Shown here one piece after another: positions 1 through 6,015 of a stretch of DNA of 10,393 nt. Origin of the DNA: an archaeon. GTDB taxonomy: Archaea; Iainarchaeota; Iainarchaeia; Iainarchaeales; GCA-2688035. The position numbers and the translations under genes were made by a program. The DNA lies in contig JAUWWX010000019.1 in the NCBI GenBank assembly GCA_030616665.1, positions 1 to 10,393 on the forward strand. Direction: 5' to 3'. Position 1 is the first letter of the stretch. Each line of letters begins with the position of its first letter. Under the pieces are notes generated by a model. That model ran no database searches, was not told the DNA's origin, and saw only the letters and a program-made list of their open reading frames with translations.

Positions 1-551
1 AGAAAGGGTTTTATACAGGGGCTATTGCGTTGATTGCAATAGCCATTATAATGTCCCTGACGTTCAACGCGGTTTCAACTGTGCAGGCACAGCAATACAA
101 AAGCCATGCCAGGGCGGTTTTGGACGTGAAATGGCGTTTTCAGAACGCGTATTATTTACTTGGAAGAAGTAGTGCAGATGCCCTGGCAGACGCAACCTAT
201 GCAACTGGCAGTGGCGCCTGCAATGTTGACAAAAGCTTAGTAAGCAGCTATCTTTCCCAAACGCTTAACTCGGTAGACCTGAACTGCAGCATAGAGGGCG
301 TGCCAACTGTTACATTGAGTCCGGTTGCGCCCGGGCCAGGGGTCCAAGCAGATGCAGACATTAGCATAAGCTTGTGGTGCGGCGAAAGCTTTGCTAATTC
401 ATCTGTAAGGTATGGGAAAGCCCTGACTTTTAAGAAAACCGTTATGCCGTTTGATGATGGCTTAGACTGCTATGTTGATGTGCTGGACAGAGATTCAGGA
501 GAATGCGAGGTGGACAGCATAGTTCCAAGCCCGCCAGGCTGCGGCAGTTAA
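1..551 (+). CDS. Prepilin-like secreted/surface protein, 5' end cut by window edge
   Basis: The reading frame is open from the window edge (first full codon at 3-5), so an internal TTG at 30 is not needed as a start and the true start lies upstream. The visible N-terminus reads Lys-Gly-Phe-Tyr-Thr-Gly followed by an uncharged stretch (AIALIAIAIIMSLTF) and then polar sequence. That layout resembles archaeal class III (type IV pilin-like) signal peptides, cleaved just after the Lys-Gly, although a Glu at +5 is missing. The rest is a polar domain of about 150 residues with six cysteines, the last in a Gly-Cys-Gly-Ser tail. Six cysteines are consistent with three disulfides in an extracellular protein. 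No named family was recognised. A simple N-terminal membrane anchor is the alternative. The gene ends in TAA, 61 bases before ABCE1, and the gap has its own promoter, so the two are probably not one operon. Confidence 0.6.
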   Translation, partial: KGFYTGAIALIAIAIIMSLTFNAVSTVQAQQYKSHARAVLDVKWRFQNAYYLLGRSSADALADATYATGSGACNVDKSLVSSYLSQTLNSVDLNCSIEGVPTVTLSPVAPGPGVQADADISISLWCGESFANSSVRYGKALTFKKTVMPFDDGLDCYVDVLDRDSGECEVDSIVPSPPGCGS

Positions 552-557
552 GCAGGG

Positions 558-585
558 TTTTCCTTTTTGAAAGTGGTTTTTATTA
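558..585 (+). terminator. T-rich tract after the prepilin-like gene
   Basis: Directly after the TAA at 549-551 the + strand carries short T runs (558-561, 564-568, 577-581). Archaeal RNA polymerase commonly ends transcripts at such oligo-T stretches without a hairpin. No stem-loop is visible. The last T run also belongs to the TATA-like element of the next gene, so the assignment is tentative. Confidence 0.35.
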
Positions 586-587
586 AC
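577..587 (+). promoter_or_regulatory. TATA-box candidate for ABCE1-Pelota
   Basis: The element TTTTTATTAAC is centred about 31 bases before the ATG at 613. An archaeal TATA box lies about 26 bases before the start site, so transcription would begin a few bases upstream of the ATG. This gives a nearly leaderless mRNA, in agreement with the absence of any Shine-Dalgarno-like sequence between 588 and 612. Confidence 0.5.
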
Positions 588-612
588 TTTCCTTTCTTTA
601 ACTTATTTTACC

Positions 613-2400
613 ATGAAACCTGACAAAAGGCAGCGAATCGCGGTAATAGACTACGACAAATGCAATCCAAAAAAGTGCGGTAGTTGGTACTGCGAAGCAG
701 TATGCCCTGTGAACAGGGCAGGGAAGAAGTGCATTACGCATTATAAGGAGGAAAAGCCGAGCATCAGCGAGGAATTGTGCATTGGCTGTCTTATCTGCCA
801 GACAAAATGCCCGTTCAAGGCGATAAGCGTTGTAAACCTGTCAATGCAGCTTGGCTTGCCTATTCACCAGTATGGAAAAAACATGTTCAGGCTGCACAGG
901 TTGCCCTTGCCAAAAGAAAAAAGCGTTGTCGGGCTTGTGGGCAGAAACGGTTTGGGTAAGACAACTGCCCTGAGGATTCTGGCAGGGAAAATTGTTCCAA
1001 ATTTGGGTGAGATTGAAGGAAAACCAAGCTGGGAAAAGGTTGTGCAACACTTTAGGGGCAGGGAGGCGCAGCCTCTTTTTGAAAAGCTTGGAGCCGGGCA
1101 AATAAGGGTTGCTGTCAAGCCGCAGAACATTGATGTCTTGCCCAGGGTTATTAAGGGGAAGAAGGATATTGCCGCTCTTTTGCACGAGGCAGATGAAAGG
1201 AACGCCTTTGATTGGGCTGTGAAAGAATTGCGTTTGGAAGAGATTTTGGACAGAAAGCTGGAAAATTTAAGCGGTGGCGAGCTGCAGCTGGTTGCTGTTG
1301 CAGCAACAGCGGTAAAGGACGCGAATTTCCTCTTCTTTGATGAGCCAACCTCCTACCTTGACATCGGGCAGAGGATAAAGGTGGCAAAATTCATAAGGGG
1401 CATCGCAAAGGAGGGCAATAGCGTGATGGTTGTGGAGCACGACCTTATAATTCTGGATTACTTGAGTGACTTTGTGCATTTGATGTACGGAAAGCCGGCC
1501 TGCTTTGGCATTGCAAGCCAGGTCAAGACAACAAAGGCAGGGATAAACGAGTACGTCGAGGGCTTTTCAAGGGAGGAAAACTACAGGTTCAGGGACTACA
1601 CAATAGAGTTTCCTGACAAGACCAGGGCAAAGGCAAAGAAGGGCAGTGTTTTGCTGCATTGGCCAGAATTTACGAAAAGGCTTGGCAAATTCAGGCTGCT
1701 GGTAAAGGAGGGCAGCTTGAACAGGGACGAGGTTGTCGGAATAGTTGGCCAGAACGCAACAGGCAAGACAACGTTTGCAAAAATAATTGCAGGCCTTCTT
1801 AAGCCGGACAAAGGCAGGTTTGATTTAAGGCTTCGGATTTCGTACAAGCCACAGCAGCTTAGATCAGATTCAGACGAAGTGGTTGAGGATTTTTTAAGGA
1901 GGAAAAGCAGGCTGTTTGGCAGTTCGCTGTACGACTCGGATATCCTGGTTCCGCTAGAATTAGAGGCCCTGCTTGAAAAGAAAATGAATACCTGGAGTGG
2001 CGGTGAATTGCAGAGGGTTGCGATTGCAGGTTGCCTTTCGCAGGAAGCCGATGTGCTGCTGTTAGACGAACCTTCTGCTCATTTGGATGTTGAGCAAAGG
2101 CTCAAAGCCACAAAGGCGATAAAGAGCATTGTGAATACAAGGAACATTTCGGCCCTGGTTGTCGACCACGACCTTGTTTTCTTGGATTACCTGGCTGACA
2201 GGATAATGTTCTTTGACGGCGTTCCCTCAAAGAAGGGGATTGCAAACAGCCCTGTTGGCATGGAACAGGGCATGAATGCATTGCTCAAGGCCCTTGGGGT
2301 TACGCTTAGGAGGGAAAAAAACATGAGACCAAGGATAAACAAGCACGACAGCGTTTTGGACAGGAAGCAGAAAAAGGAAGGTAAGTACTACTACACTTGA
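613..2400 (+). CDS. abcE1: ABCE1/Rli1 ribosome recycling ATPase
   Basis: ABCE1 is a cytosolic twin-ATPase that splits ribosomes into subunits after termination or rescue, working with aRF1 or Pelota. All hallmarks are visible in 595 residues, the usual length. The N-terminal Fe-S domain has C17, C22, C27, C31 and C40, then C56-x2-C59-x2-C62-x3-C66-P, enough for two 4Fe-4S clusters. NBD1 has Walker A GRNGLGKT (110-117), signature LSGGELQ (219-225), Walker B ending D243-E244, D-loop YLD (248-250) and switch H276. A hinge-like YGKP follows at 292. NBD2 has Walker A GQNATGKT (379-386), signature WSGGELQ (461-467), D485-E486, D-loop HLD and switch H519. The C-terminus carries the family's RPRINKHDS stretch. 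The ATG at 613 places the first cysteine at the normal distance. Pelota follows 11 bases downstream, almost surely cotranscribed. The only mild oddities are Arg111 within Walker A and Trp in place of Leu before the second signature. Confidence 0.97.
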   Translation: MKPDKRQRIAVIDYDKCNPKKCGSWYCEAVCPVNRAGKKCITHYKEEKPSISEELCIGCLICQTKCPFKAISVVNLSMQLGLPIHQYGKNMFRLHRLPLPKEKSVVGLVGRNGLGKTTALRILAGKIVPNLGEIEGKPSWEKVVQHFRGREAQPLFEKLGAGQIRVAVKPQNIDVLPRVIKGKKDIAALLHEADERNAFDWAVKELRLEEILDRKLENLSGGELQLVAVAATAVKDANFLFFDEPTSYLDIGQRIKVAKFIRGIAKEGNSVMVVEHDLIILDYLSDFVHLMYGKPACFGIASQVKTTKAGINEYVEGFSREENYRFRDYTIEFPDKTRAKAKKGSVLLHWPEFTKRLGKFRLLVKEGSLNRDEVVGIVGQNATGKTTFAKIIAGLLKPDKGRFDLRLRISYKPQQLRSDSDEVVEDFLRRKSRLFGSSLYDSDILVPLELEALLEKKMNTWSGGELQRVAIAGCLSQEADVLLLDEPSAHLDVEQRLKATKAIKSIVNTRNISALVVDHDLVFLDYLADRIMFFDGVPSKKGIANSPVGMEQGMNALLKALGVTLRREKNMRPRINKHDSVLDRKQKKEGKYYYT

Positions 2401-2411
2401 AGGCGTTTTTT

Positions 2412-3458
2412 ATGAGGATTCTTAAGATTGATGAAAGGGAAAACTTTTTGCACCTTGTGCCGGAAATTGAGGACGACTTGTGGCACTTGGAGCGAATTAT
2501 TGAGAAGCATGACCTGGTTTCAGGGCTTAGTGACAGAAAAATCAAGCCACGCAATGAGGGGGAAAAGCCCAGAAGGGTGAAGATGTTCCTTACCGTTGAA
2601 GTTGACAGCGTTCTATTTCACAGGTTTTCAGGGCAGTTGAGGGTAAACGGCACTATTGTTGAGGGAAAGCCTGCAGAGTTGCTTGAGGTTGGCTCGCAAC
2701 ATAGTCTTGAGCTGCTACTTGGCAAGGATGTGAAGATAAAAAAGCAGTCTTTGAAAAGGTTCCAGGTTGAAAGGCTGCGGAAGGCTGCGGAAGCAACGAA
2801 GAAGGGAAAGGTTTTGCTGGTTGTCTTGGATGACGAGCAGGCAGACTTTGCCCTGCTCAAAGAATTCGAGCTTGAAAGCAAGGCAACAGTAAGGAGCGGT
2901 AAGAGTGGAAAGCAGTTCAAGGGAGAAGACAACAGGCCTGAATACTTTCAGGAAATAGTTAGCAAAATTGGGGAGATTAAGCCGGAAAAAGTTGTTGTTG
3001 CTGGCCCAGGCTTTGCAAAAGAGGATTTCCAAAAATTTTTGGAAGAAAAGGGAAAGCCAGAAAAAACGCAGTTCTTTTTTGCTTCAACCAACAGTGTTGG
3101 CAGAACAGGCTTGCAGGAGCTGTTGAAGGGAAATGTTTTGGACAGGATGGTTGAGGAAATGCAGCTTGTGAAGGAAACCAAGCTGGTTGAACAACTGCTT
3201 GCAGAACTGGGCAAGGAAAGCGGCTTGGCAGAGTACGGATTTAAGGAAGTGAAAAAGGCAGTTGAGGCAGGCGCTGTAAAGGAATTGCTTGTAGCTGACA
3301 GGTATTTGCTTGAGAAACGTGAAAAAGCGGAGCAATTGATGCAGGTTGCTGAAAAAATGGGGGGAATAGTTCATTTAATCAATGCAGGGCACGAAGCAGG
3401 AAAACAGTTGCAGAACCTGGGGGGCATTGCTGGTTTGCTGCGTTTTAGAATTCAATGA
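2412..3458 (+). CDS. pelA: Pelota (aPelota/Dom34), ribosome rescue factor
   Basis: Pelota recognises ribosomes stalled with an empty A site and, with the GTPase aEF1A and then ABCE1, releases and splits them. In archaea it acts in the cytosol. The start is set at ATG 2412 because the family begins with a Met-Arg-Ile-Leu-Lys-like sequence. A TTG 15 bases upstream would overlap the ABCE1 stop and add residues the family lacks. The 348-residue protein shows the order N-domain (Sm-like, about 1-125), middle domain (about 130-260) with the characteristic G-P-G-F-A-K-E-D-F at 198-206, and a C-terminal L7Ae-like domain (about 265-348). The C-terminal domain ends in the family signature H-E-A-G-x-x-L with GGIAGLLRF (337-345). 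It lies 11 bases after ABCE1 with no promoter between, so the partners are probably made from one mRNA. The Ala of the usual GGIAA motif is Gly here, a minor change. Confidence 0.95.
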   Translation: MRILKIDERENFLHLVPEIEDDLWHLERIIEKHDLVSGLSDRKIKPRNEGEKPRRVKMFLTVEVDSVLFHRFSGQLRVNGTIVEGKPAELLEVGSQHSLELLLGKDVKIKKQSLKRFQVERLRKAAEATKKGKVLLVVLDDEQADFALLKEFELESKATVRSGKSGKQFKGEDNRPEYFQEIVSKIGEIKPEKVVVAGPGFAKEDFQKFLEEKGKPEKTQFFFASTNSVGRTGLQELLKGNVLDRMVEEMQLVKETKLVEQLLAELGKESGLAEYGFKEVKKAVEAGAVKELLVADRYLLEKREKAEQLMQVAEKMGGIVHLINAGHEAGKQLQNLGGIAGLLRFRIQ

Positions 3459-3463
3459 ACTCA

Positions 3464-3476
3464 TTTTTAATAGTAT
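3464..3476 (+). promoter_or_regulatory. Weak TATA-box candidate before purF
   Basis: The 45-base gap between Pelota and PurF contains the A/T-rich run TTTTTAATAGTAT, centred about 34 bases before the GTG at 3504. It could drive purF separately, with start near 3496, but this would cut into the ribosome-binding site. Readthrough from the ABCE1-Pelota unit is equally possible. Confidence 0.3.
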
Positions 3477-3494
3477 TTGACTTAGGGTTTAATT

Positions 3495-3500
3495 GGTGAG
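3495..3500 (+). promoter_or_regulatory. Ribosome-binding site of purF
   Basis: GGTGAG matches the archaeal anti-Shine-Dalgarno region (the GGAGGTGAT complement) and ends three bases before the GTG at 3504. It supports GTG 3504 as the start and places the catalytic Cys at residue 8, after a short propeptide. Confidence 0.6.
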
Positions 3501-3503
3501 CTA

Positions 3504-4838
3504 GTGAGGGAAATAAGGGAGAATTGCGGAGTGTTTGGACTCAACAGCAACAAGCCGGTTGTGAGAAGGATTCATCTCGCGCTGCATTTTTTGCAGCATA
3601 GGGGCCAGCAATATTGTGGCATTGCTACAAGTGACGGAAAGAATGTGATAATCCAAAGCCATAAGGGGAGGGTTGACCCTACTTTTACAAGAGAAGATTT
3701 TGAGACACTGCAAGGAAATTTTGGCATAGGGCATGTAAGCCTGAGGGACAGGCAGCCTATGACATTGCACAGCAAAATAGGGGATTTTGCCATCTGCTTC
3801 AATGGCAATATTGTCAACTCCCAAGAGCTTATTCAAAGGCTTAAAAAGAGCGGGTATAGTTTTTGGCTTGATTCCCAGGTTGAATTGCTTTCAAAGATTG
3901 TTGCCAGGGGAGAAAGCTTTGTTGATGGCATTGAATCTATAAACAAAGAGATCGAAGGCAGTTACAGCCTACTTATCTTGACGCCTAAAGGGATTTTTGC
4001 AGCAAGGGACAACCTTGGCTTCAAACCCCTTATCCTTGGAAGCAACGGCCAGGAATATGCGGTTGCATCGGAAAGTAGGGCGCTGCAAAACATGGGTTTG
4101 AAAATTGTGAGGGATGTGAAGCCAGGGGAGATTGTTTTCATTGACGGAAAGGGATTTAAAACGCTGAAGCAGCACGAAAGCAAAAGGACAGCCTTTTGCG
4201 CTTTTGAGTGGGCCTATACTGCAAGCGTTGACTCTGTTATTGACGGCCTGTCTGTTGACAAGGCAAGAAACAATATGGGGGCAATGCTGGCAAAGAGGGA
4301 CAAAGGAAATCTGCAGGCAGATATTGTAGCGCCTGTTCCAAACAGTGGAATAGGGCATGCAGAGGGCTACCATCTTGAAAGTGGCTTGCCATTGAAAAGC
4401 GTTTTTCTGGTCGACAGGTATGGTGACAGAAGCTATACCCAGCCTACTCAAGAGGAAAGGGACAAAGAGGCGGAAAAAAAGTTGAGTGTTTTGAGGAATG
4501 CGGTTGAGGGAAAGAGAATTGTGCTGTGCGATGACTCAATTGTTAGGGGAACTCAGATAAGGGAAAAGGTAAAAGAGTTAAAGAGGGCTGGGGCAAAAGA
4601 GGTTCATGTAAGGATTGCCTGCCCACCTCTAATGTACCCTTGCAGGTTCGGGATTTCTACCAGAAGCTATGACGAGCTAGCTGCAAGAAGAATGCCTCTA
4701 GAGGAAATAAGGGAATACATTGAAGCAGACAGCCTGGTTTACAATACTTTAGAGGACTTTGTTAAAGCACTTGGAAAGAAAAAGAACGAATTGTGCCTGT
4801 ATTGCTGGGACGGTGCATCCCCCACCAAAAAGAAGTAG
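3504..4838 (+). CDS. purF: Amidophosphoribosyltransferase (PurF), with altered glutaminase loop
   Basis: PurF catalyses the first committed step of purine synthesis, making phosphoribosylamine from PRPP and glutamine. The start is GTG, with a good ribosome-binding site. An N-terminal Ntn glutaminase domain (about 8-230) has Cys8 after a seven-residue propeptide, LQHRGQ at 30-35, Asn100-Gly101 and Asp123. The PRTase domain has the PRPP loop LCDDSIVRGT at 341-350. Four cysteines in the positions of the B. subtilis Fe-S ligands are present: C232 (FCAFEW), C380 (YPCRFG), C431 and C434 (CLYC). This is therefore the Fe-S, propeptide-processed type. The length of 444 is slightly short. The shortfall is partly in the glutamine loop: after GIGHV (74-78) the family's RYxTxGSS stretch is absent and only SLRDRQP remains. 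No other purine genes are in the window. Ammonia-dependent activity or a changed amide donor is a possible consequence, but this is inference. Confidence 0.88.
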   Translation: MREIRENCGVFGLNSNKPVVRRIHLALHFLQHRGQQYCGIATSDGKNVIIQSHKGRVDPTFTREDFETLQGNFGIGHVSLRDRQPMTLHSKIGDFAICFNGNIVNSQELIQRLKKSGYSFWLDSQVELLSKIVARGESFVDGIESINKEIEGSYSLLILTPKGIFAARDNLGFKPLILGSNGQEYAVASESRALQNMGLKIVRDVKPGEIVFIDGKGFKTLKQHESKRTAFCAFEWAYTASVDSVIDGLSVDKARNNMGAMLAKRDKGNLQADIVAPVPNSGIGHAEGYHLESGLPLKSVFLVDRYGDRSYTQPTQEERDKEAEKKLSVLRNAVEGKRIVLCDDSIVRGTQIREKVKELKRAGAKEVHVRIACPPLMYPCRFGISTRSYDELAARRMPLEEIREYIEADSLVYNTLEDFVKALGKKKNELCLYCWDGASPTKKK

Positions 4839-4840
4839 GG

Positions 4841-5200
4841 TTAACGCAATTTGAACTCGAACCATTTTACCTTTTTTTCGTTTACAAGCTGTTTGATTCT
4901 TCTCTGCTTTTGGTTTAGGTTGCCTGACGCTGTTTTGAATTCGCAGAACACGATTAGGTCCTCATCAAAGAGCACGCCGTCAATGGGGCTGCCCAGAAAC
5001 CTGAAGCCCTCGGGGTTGTAGGGAAACTCTTCTATAAACGGAATAAATTGCTCGGTAAGCTTCCCGTATTTTACTGCCTGGCTGCCTTTCTCAAAGCGCA
5101 GCTGTTCAACAATCTTTCTAAGTGAAAGGATTTTTCTAATTAAAAGAATCAGCGCCAGGAATAAGGCTATGGATACCGCGAGCAAAAAGATTTCAAGCAT
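4841..5200 (-). CDS. Membrane-anchored endonuclease related to archaeal Holliday-junction resolvase
   Basis: This 119-residue protein matches the pattern of the family annotated as secreted endonuclease distantly related to archaeal Holliday-junction resolvase (COG4741/Endonuc_Holl). Residues 3-22 form one membrane helix, followed by a basic, probably coiled segment (IRKILSLRKIVEQLR). The PD-(D/E)xK-like core then shows YGKLTEQ (45-51), RFLGSPIDG (67-75) with Asp74, and FCEFK (85-89) with Glu87 and Lys89. The terminal NLNQKQRRIKQL segment (94-105) is also shared with the family. An acidic start before the helix and Arg/Lys after it predict that the nuclease domain faces the cytoplasm, despite the family name. 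The ATG lies three bases after the stop of the upstream gene, so the two are surely one transcript. The substrate is unknown. A role in DNA uptake, defence or envelope-linked repair would be speculation. Confidence 0.75.
   Translation of the reverse strand: MLEIFLLAVSIALFLALILLIRKILSLRKIVEQLRFEKGSQAVKYGKLTEQFIPFIEEFPYNPEGFRFLGSPIDGVLFDEDLIVFCEFKTASGNLNQKQRRIKQLVNEKKVKWFEFKLR
4865..4878 (+). terminator. Oligo-T tract candidate terminator for purF
   Basis: The + strand carries T4 (4865-4868) and T7 (4872-4878) starting 27 bases after the purF stop codon, the longest T run nearby. It lies inside the convergent nuclease gene, where it encodes lysines on the other strand. Only two bases separate the two stop codons, so purF transcripts must end within the opposing gene, and this tract is the natural place. 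Confidence 0.4.
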
Positions 5201-5203
5201 ATT

Positions 5204-5572
5204 TTAAAAATACTGCACACCCTCGCCTGTAAGGACAACAAGCTTGAACGGCTTGCCTGTCTCCCTCAAGGCAGCAAGCAGGGCAATGTGCTCTTTGCCT
5301 GAACCGCTTATGAGGGAAACGCATATTTCGTCTGTGACCGGCAGCTTTTCCTTAATCGTGTCTTTCAAAACCTTGAAGCCAACCCTGTTGTTTACGATTA
5401 TCCAGTCGACTTCTTTGCCTGGCGCAAAGTTCTCCTTTCCCCAATCATTTCCGATGATTAGGACTTTGTCCCACTCTTCCTCAGTTATAAGCCTTGCAAT
5501 GTGGCCCCACGTTCCCTTTCCAATACCCAAAACAGCCAAAAGCACCCTGGTCATTTTTCCATGCACTTCCAT
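5204..5572 (-). CDS. Small Rossmann-like protein, possible CARF-type ligand sensor
   Basis: No firm family was recognised. The 122-residue protein alternates strands and helices: strand 9-16 (VLLAVLG), helix 21-33, strand 36-42 (KVLIIGN), strand 56-60, helix 66-76, strand 83-89, helix 93-106 and strand 109-115. A small-residue loop lies after the first strand (GIGKGTWGH, 16-24), and SGSGKEH (89-95) follows the fourth main strand, a position where CARF domains (Csa3, Csx1, Csm6) carry their ligand-binding S/T-G-G-x-K-like motif. There are no membrane segments and no catalytic domain. A later ATG at 5554 (residue 7) may be the true start because strand 1 begins right after it. It forms a tight pair with the nuclease gene three bases downstream and follows a winged-helix gene, so the CARF and HTH parts that are fused in Csa3 would here be separate. 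Other nucleotide-binding Rossmann proteins remain possible. Confidence 0.5.
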   Translation of the reverse strand: MEVHGKMTRVLLAVLGIGKGTWGHIARLITEEEWDKVLIIGNDWGKENFAPGKEVDWIIVNNRVGFKVLKDTIKEKLPVTDEICVSLISGSGKEHIALLAALRETGKPFKLVVLTGEGVQYF

Positions 5573-5586
5573 TTTCCCCAGTTTTC

Positions 5587-5603
5587 AATATATACTATAT
5601 ATT
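5587..5603. promoter_or_regulatory. Perfect 17-bp palindrome at the promoter of the Rossmann-like gene
   Basis: The sequence AATATATA-C-TATATATT is an exact 8-1-8 inverted repeat lying 15-31 bases upstream of the ATG at 5572 (minus strand). It is at the distance expected of a TATA box for a leaderless or near-leaderless mRNA, and its symmetry also suits a dimeric regulator such as the winged-helix protein encoded just upstream. Both readings are inferences from position and symmetry. Confidence 0.5.
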
Positions 5604-5626
5604 ATTTACATTAGATTCCAGAAAAG

Positions 5627-5634
5627 CTTTTAAA
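5627..5634 (-). promoter_or_regulatory. Second TATA-box candidate upstream of the Rossmann-like gene
   Basis: Read on the minus strand this is TTTAAAAG, close to the archaeal TATA consensus, centred about 58 bases before the ATG at 5572. Use of it would start transcription near 5604 and put the 17-bp palindrome in the first bases of the transcript, an operator-like position. It competes with the palindrome itself as the real TATA element. Confidence 0.35.
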
Positions 5635-5643
5635 TCGAAAAGA

Positions 5644-5949
5644 TTAGGTGCTGAAAAATTTGTGGGTTGCCTTGTAGGCGGAAAGCAGCTTTTTTCCTTG
5701 CGCTGCCAGGGTGAAGAAAATCTTGAGACCGACCCTGTTACTTGAAACAACCCCAAGTTTTAGCAGGGCATCCATAATAATCTGCATGTCATTTTCCTCT
5801 ATTTCCGGGAAAATGACCTTTAGTTCATGAAAGCTTTTTGAGCCTTCACTTATTTTTTCAAGGAACCTGATGAAAAAGTCTCCCTTGCTTAGCTCGTAAA
5901 ACTGTGGGTTCCTCTCCAGAAAAAGAATCCACTTGTCTTCAATAGCCAT
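5644..5949 (-). CDS. Small winged-helix DNA-binding protein, putative regulator
   Basis: This 101-residue soluble protein has the layout of a single winged-helix domain. Helical N-terminus (about 22-34) is followed by a helix-turn-helix-like section (39-66, SFHELK through ALLKLGVV), then a beta wing (68-81, with GLKIFFTL) and a C-terminal helix (84-96). The pattern, in particular the hydrophobic LLKLGVV before a basic turn (NRVG) and a strand, is typical of archaeal MarR/ArsR-like regulators, but no subfamily is recognised. It is basic at the C-terminus and has no ligand or metal motif. The ATG at 5949 has a TATA box 28 bases upstream, ideal for a leaderless mRNA. It lies 71 bases upstream of the Rossmann-like gene on the same strand and may control it. 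Confidence 0.6.
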   Translation of the reverse strand: MAIEDKWILFLERNPQFYELSKGDFFIRFLEKISEGSKSFHELKVIFPEIEENDMQIIMDALLKLGVVSSNRVGLKIFFTLAAQGKKLLSAYKATHKFFST

Positions 5950-5972
5950 GGCATAGATAATAATGTTTAACC

Positions 5973-5982
5973 AAATTTAAAT
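5973..5982 (-). promoter_or_regulatory. TATA box of the winged-helix gene
   Basis: The minus strand reads ATTTAAATTT, centred about 28 bases before the ATG at 5949. This is the canonical position for a start at or next to the initiator codon, and no Shine-Dalgarno sequence lies in between, so a leaderless mRNA is expected. It also separates this gene from the Elp3 unit upstream. Confidence 0.6.
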
Positions 5983-6015
5983 CTTTGGTGGCGGAGGCAT
6001 ATTCCTGTAGGGCTT

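Noticed and set aside
940..963. ABCE1 Walker A with Arg (GRNGLGKT) as a possibly defective site
   Set aside because: The second position is variable in the family and the Gly-x-Gly-Lys-Thr core is intact, as are signature, Walker B and switch His.
2397..2411. TTG at 2397 as Pelota start
   Set aside because: It overlaps the ABCE1 stop and adds five residues absent from the family; ATG 2412 gives the conserved N-terminus.
2771..2790. Tandem ten-base repeat AAGGCTGCGG within Pelota
   Set aside because: Two copies only, coding for a normal Ala/Lys-rich helical linker in a conserved protein; no sign of instability or frameshift.
3969..4451. Minus-strand frame of 160 residues inside purF
   Set aside because: Lies entirely within the conserved PurF coding region and shows no motif or own promoter.
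5244..5633. + strand frame of 129 residues across the Rossmann-like gene
   Set aside because: The minus-strand protein has regular strand-helix alternation and a tight link to the nuclease gene; the + frame is Ser/Pro-rich and without a ribosome-binding site.
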